A stretch of 14,357 bases of DNA, taken from positions 1-14,357 of the forward strand of contig CAZYHR010000081.1 of the NCBI GenBank assembly GCA_964647395.1, given 5' to 3'. The notes under the pieces were generated by a model that saw only the letters and a list, made by a program, of their open reading frames with translations, was not told the origin of the DNA and made no database searches. The DNA comes from Phosphoribacter sp964647395 (GTDB lineage Bacteria; Actinomycetota; Actinomycetes; Actinomycetales; Dermatophilaceae). This document shows, piece after piece, positions 6,187-14,357 of this stretch. Every line of letters begins with the position of its first letter. Position 1 is the first letter of the stretch. The translations under genes were made by a program, and so were the position numbers.

Positions 6187-7647
6187 TCAACCGGATCGGC
6201 CGACCAGCTCGAGCTCGAGCCGGCCGGTCGCGACGTCGGCCCCGGCAACCAGCACGGACACCTCGTCGCCGGCCCGCGCCTGCCCGTGGGCCGGGGCCAG
6301 CACCGCCGGGTCGGTGAGCTGGACGATGACCCGTTGCCTGGTGGTGAGGTCGACGACCCAGGCCGGCAGCACCGAGCCCACCGCCGGGCGCAGCGCCGCC
6401 GCCTCCACCGCGTCGACGCAGGCCCGCTCGACCGCGGAGGCGCGCCGGTCGGCCTCGCGCATCGTGTCCGGCAGCCCGGCCAGCGCGGCGCGCGCCCACT
6501 CGGGCACCGGCTGGCCCGCGGCGAGCGCGGCGCACACGACCAGGCCGAAACGATCGACCAGCCGGCGCAGCGGCGCGGTGACGTGGGCATACGGCGCGGC
6601 CACCGCGGCGTGCTCCCGCTGGGCCGGCAGGGTCCCGTCGAAGGGGGTGTAGCCGGCCCCGCGGAACAGCCCGGTGGCCTCGTGGACCAGGGCCAGGTGT
6701 CGGGGGTCGTCCCGCTCGAGGGTGCGCAGGAAGTCGCCGTAGCGCAGCCCGTCCGGCCAGGGCACCCCCAGCGCCCGGGCCTGCCGCCGGAAGCGCCGCA
6801 CGACCTCCGGCTCGGGCGCCGGCAGGGTGCGCAGGATGCCCACGCCGCCGTCGAGCATGATCCGCGCGGCGGCCATGCCGGTCATCAGCGAGATCTGCGC
6901 GTTCCAGTCCTCGGCGGGCAGCGGCGGCCGGTACTGCAGCAGGTAGTGGCCGGCCGCGTCGTGCACGACCTGCTGCTCGGGCATCGGCAGCGAGGCCCCG
7001 CCCCGCTCGGACTCCAGCGCCAGCCGCCGCTCGCCGATCTCGCGCAGCAGCCCGATCCGCGGGTCGGGGGTGCCCGCGTCGCACTGGGCCTGCACGGTCG
7101 CGTAGTCCAGCCGCTCGACGCTGCGCACCCGGGCCGGAGCCACCGTCGCGGCGGTCACCGCACCGGCCGCGTCGAGCGTGAGATCCCACACGTATGCCGG
7201 CCGCACCCGGCCCGGCAGCAGGCTCGCCGCGTCCTCGGACAGGCTCGGCGGATGCAGCGGCGCGCGGCGGTCCGGCAGATAGACGGTCAGTCCCCGGGTG
7301 CGCGCCTCGGTGTCGAGCGCCCCGCCGGGCCGCACGAAGGCCGGCAGGTCGGCGATCGCGTAGCGGACCCGATAGCCCGGGCCGGAGCGCTCGAGGTGCA
7401 TCGCCTGGTCCAGGTCCATCGAGCCGGGCGGGTCGAGGGTGACGAACGGCAGGTCGGTGAGGTCGACCTCGGGCAGCTCCAGTTCCCCGGCGGCCCGGTC
7501 GGCCTCCTCGAGCACCGGCGCGGGAAACCGCCCGGGCACGTGCAGCTCGTCCCGGATCGCCGCGAACCGCTGGGCCAACGAGCCGGGCTCGACCGCGCTC
7601 GACGTGTCCGGTGCCGCTGGGACGTAGCGGACGTGGCGGGTCGGCAT
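6187..7647 (-). CDS. RNB-domain (RNase II/R family) ribonuclease, compact form
   Basis: A 486-aa 3'-5' exoribonuclease of the RNB superfamily. The active-site block is TLDPPGSMDLDQA (70-82), giving Asp72, Asp78 and Asp80 with the same spacing as D201/D207/D209 of E. coli RNase II. The position of the fourth Asp (D210) is Gln81. IADLPAFV follows, and TAPLRRLVDRF (357-367) corresponds to the conserved TSPIRRY arginine motif. There are no N-terminal cold-shock domains, and only a short S1/OB-like tail at about 424-483, so it is smaller than RNase II (about 640 aa) or RNase R. The ATG at 7647 is chosen; a GTG at 7656 adds three residues. It begins 19 nt after the aquaporin stop on the same strand, so it is probably co-transcribed with and translationally coupled to the arsR-aquaporin genes. 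Confidence 0.9.
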   Translation of the reverse strand: MPTRHVRYVPAAPDTSSAVEPGSLAQRFAAIRDELHVPGRFPAPVLEEADRAAGELELPEVDLTDLPFVTLDPPGSMDLDQAMHLERSGPGYRVRYAIADLPAFVRPGGALDTEARTRGLTVYLPDRRAPLHPPSLSEDAASLLPGRVRPAYVWDLTLDAAGAVTAATVAPARVRSVERLDYATVQAQCDAGTPDPRIGLLREIGERRLALESERGGASLPMPEQQVVHDAAGHYLLQYRPPLPAEDWNAQISLMTGMAAARIMLDGGVGILRTLPAPEPEVVRRFRRQARALGVPWPDGLRYGDFLRTLERDDPRHLALVHEATGLFRGAGYTPFDGTLPAQREHAAVAAPYAHVTAPLRRLVDRFGLVVCAALAAGQPVPEWARAALAGLPDTMREADRRASAVERACVDAVEAAALRPAVGSVLPAWVVDLTTRQRVIVQLTDPAVLAPAHGQARAGDEVSVLVAGADVATGRLELELVGRSG

Positions 7648-7666
7648 GGAGCCCACCCTGCCAGAT

Positions 7667-8395
7667 CTACGACTCGTCGGGGCCGGCGTGCACCGGCGCG
7701 GGCAGGTCGAGGGGCTCGGGGGTGCCGGTGCGTGGGTAGAACAGCTCGGTCAGGCCCGCGCCGAGGGCGGCGCCGAGCAGTTGGGCGGCGATGAACGCGG
7801 GGACGTCGACCGGGCTGATGCCGGAGAACGTGTCGCTGATCGAGCGGCCGATCGCGACCGCGGGGTTGGCGAAGGAGGTCGAGGAGGTGAAGAAGTAGGC
7901 GGCGCCGATCCAGGCGGGGACCAGGGCGGGACCGAGCCGGCCCAGGCCGGTGCGGGTCAGGGCGCCGATGAGGGACACCAGGCCGGCGGTGGCGATGACC
8001 TCGCCGAGCCACTGACCCAGCCCGGTGCGCTGCTTGGTCGAGAGCGTCGCCACCGGGAGGGTGAACATCAGGTGCGCGACGGCCGCGCCCGCGAGACCGC
8101 CGAGGACCTGAGCGGTGACGTACAGCCCGGCTTCGCGGCGGCGCATCTCGCCTCGGGCCGCAGCGACGAGGGTGACCGCGGGGTTGAAGTGGGCACCGGA
8201 GATCGGTCCGAGGGACCAGATGAGCACGGCCAGGGCAGCAACGGTGGCGACCGCGTTGATGAGCAGTTGGAGGCCGACGTCGGTCGTCAGGCGGGTGGCC
8301 ATGATGCCGGAGCCGACGACGGCGGCCACCAGGGTGGCCGTGCCGACGCCCTCGGCGGTGGCTCGCCGGGCGGCGGGGTGGGCGGGTTCGGTCAT
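7667..8395 (-). CDS. Aquaporin/MIP channel, arsenic-operon type (AqpS-like)
   Basis: A 242-aa major intrinsic protein with six expected membrane helices and two half-helix signature loops: GAHFNPAV (68-74, first NPA) and SFANPAV (174-180, second NPA). In most aquaporins and glycerol channels the second NPA is followed at once by Arg of the aromatic/arginine filter. Here it is Val180, with the next Arg only at 184, which suggests a wider pore. Location directly behind an ArsR-type regulator (41 nt) matches known operons in which an aquaglyceroporin such as AqpS lets As(III) leave the cell. Substrate is inferred from context and filter. No arsB, acr3 or arsC lies in the window. The start ATG 8395 has no strong Shine-Dalgarno sequence. 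Confidence 0.9.
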   Translation of the reverse strand: MTEPAHPAARRATAEGVGTATLVAAVVGSGIMATRLTTDVGLQLLINAVATVAALAVLIWSLGPISGAHFNPAVTLVAAARGEMRRREAGLYVTAQVLGGLAGAAVAHLMFTLPVATLSTKQRTGLGQWLGEVIATAGLVSLIGALTRTGLGRLGPALVPAWIGAAYFFTSSTSFANPAVAIGRSISDTFSGISPVDVPAFIAAQLLGAALGAGLTELFYPRTGTPEPLDLPAPVHAGPDES

Positions 8396-8436
8396 GGCTG
8401 GGTCGGGTCCTCGCGGCGGGCTCGGTCAGGGGGTGG

Positions 8437-8814
8437 TCAGCAGCAGGTGGCTGCGCCGGGCTCCGGCAGGTCCAGGAAGGCCTTGACGCCGGTGAGGGAT
8501 TCGGGGCGGACCGTCCAGTGCACCCAGCGGCCCCGCTTCTCGCGGTCGACGAGGCCGACCCGGTGGAGCTTGCGCAGGTGGAATGACAGGGTGGGTTGGG
8601 TGATGCCCAGGGCTCCGGGCAGGTGGCACGCGCAGGCGGTGCCGGCGTCGGATTCGGCCAGGTAGCGCAGCAGCCGGACCCGGGTGGGGTCGGCCAGGGC
8701 CTTGAAGACGTCGGCGAGGACGTCCGCTTCGGGGGCGGCGAGCAACTCACAGTCGGCGCCGGGGCAGCAGAGGTCGACGTCGGCGGTCGGCCGGTGGCTG
8801 TGCGTCGTCGTCAT
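8437..8814 (-). CDS. arsR: ArsR/SmtB-family metalloid-responsive repressor
   Basis: A 125-aa winged-helix repressor. ADVFKALADPTRVRLLRYL (34-52) is the family's helix 2-3 signature, and LGITQPTLSFHLRKLHRVGLV (69-89) is the DNA-recognition helix. It is Cys-rich: Cys16-Cys17 and Cys22 near the N-terminus, Cys61-Ala-Cys63 before the recognition helix, and a terminal Cys124-Cys125. The Cys16/17 plus Cys61 arrangement resembles the Corynebacterium glutamicum ArsR As(III)/Sb(III) site (Cys15, Cys16, Cys55). Cys-x-Cys-His-Leu also recalls the classical ArsR ELCVCDL site. ATG 8814 is preferred over the in-frame GTG upstream because a TAGAGT box lies 8 nt before it. First gene of the minus-strand arsR-aquaporin-RNB cluster, probably autoregulated. 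Confidence 0.92.
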   Translation of the reverse strand: MTTTHSHRPTADVDLCCPGADCELLAAPEADVLADVFKALADPTRVRLLRYLAESDAGTACACHLPGALGITQPTLSFHLRKLHRVGLVDREKRGRWVHWTVRPESLTGVKAFLDLPEPGAATCC

Positions 8815-8822
8815 GGTGCTGA

Positions 8823-8852
8823 ACTCTAACCGCTCGTATCGACGATCGTCCA
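8823..8852 (-). promoter_or_regulatory. arsR promoter with palindromic operator candidate
   Basis: On the minus strand TGGACG (plus 8847-8852) is followed by 18 nt and TAGAGT (8823-8828), then 8 nt to the arsR ATG. A perfect 10-bp palindrome GACGATCGTC (8841-8850) overlaps the -35 box, a position where ArsR binding would block polymerase. The promoter is a 4/6 match at -35. The operator is inference from symmetry and position. Confidence 0.45.
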
Positions 8853-8965
8853 TGCGTCCGGTTGAGGTGCCCGCCCCGGAAAAGGTGCCGGGGCCGTTGA
8901 CCGCACCTCGAGCCATCTCCGCGTTACCTTGAGTCTCGGCCTGTGTTCTTCCCTGCGGCTGTCAC

Positions 8966-8971
8966 AAGGAG
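8966..8971 (+). promoter_or_regulatory. Strong Shine-Dalgarno sequence of cstA
   Basis: AAGGAG, 7 nt before ATG 8979. It fixes the start over the in-frame upstream GTG at 8943. It is the best ribosome-binding site in the window, unlike the apparently leaderless neighbours. Confidence 0.8.
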
Positions 8972-8978
8972 CACGCTG

Positions 8979-11258
<2,280 letters not shown>

Positions 11259-11261
11259 CCG

Positions 11262-11486
11262 ATGGACCTCAGTCAGCCGTCAGCAGCGCAGGTCGCCCAG
11301 CGCGTCGTCGCGGGCTGGCGCGGCCTGCGCTGGTGGTGGCGCGGGGTCATCGGCGAGGACGCCTACGAGCGCTACCTCGACTATCACGCCCGCGCGCAGC
11401 CCGAGACGACCCCGATGACCGAGCGGGAGTTCTGGCGGGACCGGACCGACCAACTGGAGCGCAACCCCCGGTCGCGGTGCTGCTGA
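11262..11486 (+). CDS. YbdD/YjiX family small protein, CstA partner
   Basis: A 74-aa soluble protein of the YbdD/YjiX (DUF466) family, recognised from WWRGVIGEDAYERYL (25-39), MTEREFWRDR (52-61) and the C-terminal ERNPRSRCC (66-74). In enterobacteria the paralogues ybdD and yjiX sit immediately downstream of cstA and btsT, and the small protein is needed for transport activity. Here its ATG lies 3 nt after the cstA TAG, so it is almost certainly co-transcribed and translationally coupled. Length is normal for the family. Two terminal cysteines are a family feature. Converges with the membrane-protein gene, with 6 nt between stops. Confidence 0.93.
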   Translation: MDLSQPSAAQVAQRVVAGWRGLRWWWRGVIGEDAYERYLDYHARAQPETTPMTEREFWRDRTDQLERNPRSRCC

Positions 11487-11492
11487 CGGGGT

Positions 11493-12194
11493 TCAGGGGG
11501 CCCAGGTCACCGTGCCGCGGTCGTTGCGCACGGCCCGCAGCGGGGCGACCAGCAGGCAGATCGCAGCCAGCGTCTCGACGAACTCCTCGAGGTGGGACAC
11601 CAGCACGTAGCTCACCCCGGAGCCGTAGCGGTCGATGATCCAGCCGCCCAGCGTCTCCAGGCCCAAGCCGGCCACGACCATGCCCAAGACCCCGGCGAGC
11701 AGGGCGGTGCGCACCCGGGGCGGCAGCCGCCGGGCGGCCAGCAGGCCCAGCCCGACGGCTCCGGCCGCGAGCGCCACCCCCGGCACGATCCAGGCGAAGT
11801 GCAGGGCCCCCGACCCGCCGCCGAGGTCCCGACCGAGTTGTTCCAAGTGCTCGTGACCGCCGACCAGGTCATCGACCGACAGGATCGCGCACAGGGCGGC
11901 GGCCACCAGCCAGGGCCAGCGGGCCGATCCGGCCGGCAGCACCAGGGCCACGACGGCGAGGAAGGCCGCTGCGGCGACGGCGAGCAGGGTGACGTTGTAC
12001 CAGGTGTGCAGGTTGGCCTCGGAGCGCACGTCGAGCAGGTCGACCCACGGTCGGTCCCGATCACGCAGCACGTCGAGCCCGGGCAGGCGCAGCACGACCA
12101 GGCTCACCAGGGTGAGCCCGAGCGCGACGATGACCAGGGGTCGCGCGACCCGTCGCTGCAGGGACTGCCGGGCAGCCTCGACGATGAGACCCAT
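11493..12194 (-). CDS. Polytopic membrane protein of unknown function with buried His/Asp/Glu motifs
   Basis: A 233-aa protein with about six helices (18-36, 66-87, 92-106, 132-153, 163-185, 205-218). The conserved-looking polar residues lie in or beside helices: NLHTWYN (61-67), SVDDLVGGHEHL (107-118), LHFAWIVPG (131-139), GLGLETLGG (177-185) and SHLEEFVETLAA (200-211). From memory, a widespread family of uncharacterised bacterial membrane proteins has this W, S-x-D-D/E...HE and H...EE...E layout. Clustered His and acidic residues in membrane helices recall metal-dependent membrane hydrolases of the CREST type, but that is a guess. Start uncertain: ATG 12194 is preferred because CAGACT lies 6 nt upstream; GTG 12239 would add 15 residues. 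Convergent with ybdD. Confidence 0.85.
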   Translation of the reverse strand: MGLIVEAARQSLQRRVARPLVIVALGLTLVSLVVLRLPGLDVLRDRDRPWVDLLDVRSEANLHTWYNVTLLAVAAAAFLAVVALVLPAGSARWPWLVAAALCAILSVDDLVGGHEHLEQLGRDLGGGSGALHFAWIVPGVALAAGAVGLGLLAARRLPPRVRTALLAGVLGMVVAGLGLETLGGWIIDRYGSGVSYVLVSHLEEFVETLAAICLLVAPLRAVRNDRGTVTWAP

Positions 12195-12329
12195 CGGTCG
12201 AGTCTGGCGCAGCACCCGCGCCGGACCGCGCTGCGACACATGAGAATCAGATGAGACAGCCGTGGGCGGCGGCCCGACGGAACCGCCCGCGGAAACCTGC
12301 CGTTCGCGAATAACTGACCGATCGTTCGC

Positions 12330-12358
12330 TTGACATCCAATCCGAGCCTGCTTAGTAT
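12330..12358 (+). promoter_or_regulatory. Consensus sigma-70-type promoter of the phasin-like gene
   Basis: TTGACA (12330-12335), a 17-nt spacer and TAGTAT (12353-12358): a full -35 match, optimal spacing and a good -10. Transcription would begin near 12365, giving a leader of about 60 nt with a Shine-Dalgarno GGAG (12414-12417) 8 nt before the ATG. Just upstream and overlapping the -35 is an imperfect dyad, TAACTGACCGATCGTTCGCTTG (12311-12332 region), of the kind TetR-family repressors bind. That part is speculative. Confidence 0.8.
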
Positions 12359-12425
12359 TTCAATCAGCACGCATCCGAGAACAGCGGCCGGTCCGGCCGA
12401 CACGACCCGCATTGGAGTTCCACAC

Positions 12426-13067
12426 ATGTCCATCATTTCCACCTACGCCGAGTCCGCTCGCAAGGTCCAGGACACCTGGCTCGCCTCCCTGGACGCCGCC
12501 GCCGCGGCCTACGCCAAGCAGCTCGAGCGCCCGTTCAGCACCGGCTTCGAGCCGGCCGACCTGCAGAAGGCCGTCGACGAGGTCTTCGACTTCTACGGCA
12601 AGGCCCTCGAGCTGGCCGGCCAGAACCTCGACGCGCAGCGCGAGGCCGCCCACCAGTTCGTCGCGGCCCAGACCGAGGCCGTCAAGCAGTGGCAGAGCCA
12701 GGCCGAGGAGCTGCAGAACACCTGGGCCGGCCAGGCCAAGGCCTACGCCGACACCGCGCGCGACCAGCTGCAGACGATGGCCAGCTCGGCCCGCGAGCAG
12801 GCCGTGAGCCTGGGCGAGACCTTCGAGCAGCAGGCCTCCGAGGCCACCGCGGCCGCGAAGAAGCAGGCCGCCGAGGCTCAGGCCGTCGCCGAGGAGAGCA
12901 TGCGCGCCGCCAAGAAGGTCGCCGACAAGTCCGCGGCTGCGGCCCGGTCGATCGCCGACGAGTCGGTCCGCGCGGTCAAGACCGCTGCCGACGAGCAGGC
13001 CAAGTCGGTCAAGTCCGCGGTCGACACCACCCGCGCCGCCGCGGCGAAGGCGGCCCCCAAGGCCTGA
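12426..13067 (+). CDS. Phasin-like, Ala/Lys-rich helical protein
   Basis: A 213-aa, almost wholly helical, Ala-rich protein with no signal peptide or membrane span. Residues 1-100 look like a phasin domain: an amphipathic region with ARKVQDTWLASLDA, FDFYGKALELAGQNLDAQREAAHQFVAAQ and regularly spaced Gln/Ala. The C-terminal third (about 140-213) is a Lys/Ala-rich repeat region (AAKKVADKSAAAARSIADESVRAVKTAADEQ), as in PhaF-type phasins or histone-like tails. Phasins coat polyhydroxyalkanoate granules, which fits its strong promoter, but no PHA synthase is in the window. A heparin-binding-haemagglutinin-like adhesin is the alternative because of the similar Lys/Ala tail. The ATG is supported by GGAG 8 nt upstream. 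Transcription probably ends at the hairpin at 13125-13165. Confidence 0.8.
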   Translation: MSIISTYAESARKVQDTWLASLDAAAAAYAKQLERPFSTGFEPADLQKAVDEVFDFYGKALELAGQNLDAQREAAHQFVAAQTEAVKQWQSQAEELQNTWAGQAKAYADTARDQLQTMASSAREQAVSLGETFEQQASEATAAAKKQAAEAQAVAEESMRAAKKVADKSAAAARSIADESVRAVKTAADEQAKSVKSAVDTTRAAAAKAAPKA

Positions 13068-13124
13068 TCGGCCCGAGGACCCCGGGCCGGCGGTGGCCAC
13101 GAGCCCGCCCGCCCGGTGAACGCC

Positions 13125-13165
13125 TCGAGAGCCCCCGTGCCCCCACCGGTCACGGGGGCTCTCGA
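13125..13165. terminator. Bidirectional terminator hairpin
   Basis: A perfect 15-bp stem, TCGAGAGCCCCCGTG (13125-13139) with its complement CACGGGGGCTCTCGA (13151-13165), around an 11-nt loop. It lies between the convergent phasin-like gene (stop 13067) and the minus-strand membrane-protein gene (stop 13170). No T-tract follows on either side, as is usual for actinobacterial hairpin terminators. Confidence 0.85.
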
Positions 13166-13169
13166 CGGC

Positions 13170-13460
13170 TCAGCCGTCCAACCGGGCGTTGTGCCGCTGC
13201 CGCACGACGATCCACGGCACCCCCACCGCAGCGGCCCCGAGGGGATAGCCCCACGGCCCCAGCGCCGTCTCGGCGGCTAACGACGCACCCAGCCAGGCCG
13301 TCGCGACCGAGGCGGCCAGCGTCCACAACTGGCTCGGCGGTGCGACCGGTGGACTACCGAACCACGGGATCGACTCGTCCGGGTTGCACTTGGCCAGCAG
13401 GCTGATCGAGACGTAGGAGCAGGCAGCCGAGACCAGCAGCAACGCGATCCAGCCGAGCAC
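13170..13460 (-). CDS. Small two-helix membrane protein of unknown function
   Basis: A 96-aa protein with one helix at the N-terminus (LGWIALLLVSAACSYVSIS) and a second in the C-terminal half (about residues 45-80). A short extracytoplasmic-looking segment containing NPDESIPWFGSPPVAPP lies between them, and the end is basic (VVRQRHNARLDG). No family recognised. The GTG at 13460 is chosen because it lies 13 nt after the lipoprotein stop and is preceded by GGAG, although the spacing is short. An in-frame ATG at 13526 would overlap the lipoprotein gene by 53 nt and add a low-complexity tail. It is probably in one operon with the lipoprotein and ends at the hairpin at 13125-13165. Confidence 0.65.
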   Translation of the reverse strand: MLGWIALLLVSAACSYVSISLLAKCNPDESIPWFGSPPVAPPSQLWTLAASVATAWLGASLAAETALGPWGYPLGAAAVGVPWIVVRQRHNARLDG

Positions 13461-13473
13461 GCGCTCCGGCCCG

Positions 13474-14229
13474 TCAGCCGGTGGTCCCCACCGGGACGAG
13501 ATGGGTGTGCGTGGCGAAGACCTCAAGCCGCTGGGCGGCGCTCATGTCCAGGCTGCCGGTCTGGATCGAGGCCACCTGCCGGCCCACGTCGACCAGCAGC
13601 GTCCCGCCGTTGACGGTGAGGTTGCCGACCTTCATGACGAAGGTGATGTTCATGCCGTTGCCGGCCGGGGTCGTCGTGCGGGCGGTCGCGACGTTGGTCG
13701 CGCCCGGGCCCTCCAGCGACGTCTTCATCAATGACTCACTCGGCAGCTCGGTCAAGGGCAACAGCATGACCATGACGAGCGGCGTGTAGCCCCCCGACGT
13801 CTTGCCCATGTACAGCGCCTTGGCCGAGGACATCTGGTCGACGAACTGCTGTGGCGAGAGGCCGAACTGGTCGGCGAGCTTCTTGAGTTCGGGGTCGTCC
13901 ACCGACTTGCGGAACACGCTCGGGTCGACCGAGGTCCAGTCCTGCGGCACCGGGACCCGCAGGCCGTCCTCGGACAGGGTCGCCCACTTGTAGCCGGCCG
14001 GGGCGGCCGCCGGCGCCGGCGGCAGGGTGGAACTCGGCGCGGTCCGGGTGGTCGTCGCAGCGGGCTGGGTCACCGGTGTCGTCGCGGTGGTGGTGGGCAC
14101 AGCGTCCTGGGTGGTCGCCACCGGGGTGGCGGACGTCTGGTCCGAGTTGGAGGTCGCACCGAGCACGGCACAGCCGGACAGGGTCGGAAACAGGAGCAGG
14201 CCTGCCATGAGGGCCGTCGCACGTCGCAT
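13474..14229 (-). CDS. Lipoprotein with Thr/Pro-rich linker and LpqN-like soluble domain
   Basis: A 251-aa secreted lipoprotein. The signal peptide MRRATALMAGLLLFPTLSGC ends in the lipobox LSGC, with Cys20 expected to be lipidated and anchored to the outer face of the membrane. A Thr/Pro/Ala-rich linker (about 21-78) leads to a folded domain containing GLRVPVPQDWTSV, a short helical part (KKLADQFGLSPQQFVDQM) and alternating beta strands. That layout resembles the Mog1/PsbP-like fold of mycobacterial LpqN-type lipoproteins; this is inferred from pattern only. Start: ATG 14229 lies 7 nt after a TAGCAT box, indicating a leaderless start. The in-frame ATG 14238 adds three residues and overlaps that box. 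The next gene on the strand begins 13 nt downstream. Confidence 0.87.
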   Translation of the reverse strand: MRRATALMAGLLLFPTLSGCAVLGATSNSDQTSATPVATTQDAVPTTTATTPVTQPAATTTRTAPSSTLPPAPAAAPAGYKWATLSEDGLRVPVPQDWTSVDPSVFRKSVDDPELKKLADQFGLSPQQFVDQMSSAKALYMGKTSGGYTPLVMVMLLPLTELPSESLMKTSLEGPGATNVATARTTTPAGNGMNITFVMKVGNLTVNGGTLLVDVGRQVASIQTGSLDMSAAQRLEVFATHTHLVPVGTTG

Positions 14230-14236
14230 GCGACAC

Positions 14237-14242
14237 ATGCTA
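14237..14242 (-). promoter_or_regulatory. Leaderless -10 element of the lipoprotein gene
   Basis: TAGCAT on the minus strand, 7 nt before ATG 14229. It argues against the upstream ATG at 14238, which lies within the box. Confidence 0.5.
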
Positions 14243-14301
14243 AACGGCCCCGCCCGAAGCGGCGCCCGCAGGTCTGGTGGCGGCACGGCTGCGGCGCCCA
14301 C

Positions 14302-14357
14302 GGTGACCACGGTGACCACGGTGACCACGGTGACCACGGTGACCACGGTGACCACGG
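14302..14357. repeat. Six-copy 9-bp tandem repeat (GGTGACCAC) at the window edge
   Basis: Six exact copies of GGTGACCAC (14302-14355) plus two bases of a seventh, running to the last base of the window. Each unit carries the BstEII-type sequence GGTGACC. On the minus strand the repeat would encode Val-Thr-Val, but no gene there is supported. The real copy number is unknown because the sequence stops inside the array. Confidence 0.95.

Noticed and set aside
5091..6590. Minus-strand open frame across the fructosamine kinase gene and rnpB
   Set aside because: No family resemblance; antisense to the HGDLWSGN-containing gene and to rnpB.
7646..8665. Plus-strand Gly/Asp/Gln-rich open frame of 339 codons
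   Set aside because: Antisense shadow of the aquaporin and arsR genes, with composition typical of shadows.
8874..8893. CCCCGG/CCGGGG hairpin between arsR and cstA
   Set aside because: About 7 bp with an 8-nt loop; too weak and common at this GC content to call a terminator or riboswitch.
8897..8930. TTGACC ... TACCTT as a cstA promoter
   Set aside because: The spacer is about 22 nt, too long for a normal sigma-70-type promoter.
12264..12288. GGGCGG/CCGCCC inverted repeat upstream of the phasin-like promoter
   Set aside because: A 6-bp GC-only stem, expected by chance at this base composition.
12360..13100. Minus-strand Gly/Leu-rich open frame opposite the phasin-like gene
   Set aside because: Repetitive GLG/LLG composition mirrors the Ala/Lys repeats of the real gene. 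The promoter and Shine-Dalgarno are on the plus strand.
14239..14355. N-terminal extension of the lipoprotein through the Val-Thr-Val repeats
   Set aside because: It would bury the signal peptide and lipobox. A -10 box lies between the repeat and ATG 14229.

Overview
The window is very GC-rich (roughly 72%) chromosomal DNA from an actinobacterium. Three things point there: dense G/C-ending codons, TAnnnT boxes placed 6-8 nt before start codons (leaderless transcripts), and the gene families present (RecQ with a phosphoribosyltransferase-like tail, MIP/ArsR pair, CstA/YbdD, class A rnpB). Gene content and codon habits fit Micrococcales, perhaps the Intrasporangiaceae/Dermatophilaceae; that placement is inference. 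No insertion sequence, phage gene, CRISPR array, tRNA or rRNA is visible.

Layout from left to right. Bases 1-335 hold no convincing gene, only a four-copy 9-bp tandem repeat. A long RecQ-family helicase (minus) is divergent from an unrecognised 536-aa protein (plus) with S1-like segments, a coiled coil and a C-terminal domain. recQ has a near-perfect PafBC-type (RecA-independent) DNA-damage promoter immediately before its start. A proline-rich four-helix membrane protein (minus) follows, then the RNase P RNA gene rnpB (minus), a fructosamine-kinase-family gene (plus) and a tightly spaced minus-strand cluster read as arsR - aquaporin (arsenite-type MIP) - RNB-domain ribonuclease.

The centre-right holds cstA (carbon starvation/pyruvate transporter family, plus) with its small partner gene ybdD/yjiX 3 nt downstream. 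As given, cstA is broken by a frameshift near 10430 and by a run of ten Ns at 10710-10719. Both look like assembly defects rather than biology. Convergent to ybdD is a polytopic membrane protein of unknown function. Then comes a phasin-like, Ala/Lys-rich helical protein behind a textbook sigma-70-type promoter (TTGACA-N17-TAGTAT), ending at a strong bidirectional terminator hairpin. The right end has a small two-helix membrane protein and a lipoprotein (both minus), and the window stops inside a six-copy 9-bp tandem repeat.

Functionally this is mostly housekeeping and stress biology: DNA repair (recQ), RNA processing (rnpB, RNB ribonuclease), metalloid response (arsR-aqp), deglycation (fructosamine kinase), nutrient scavenging (cstA-ybdD) and probably storage-granule biology (phasin-like). 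The least explained gene is the 536-aa protein divergent from recQ. The best-supported regulatory observation is the PafBC-like promoter of recQ.
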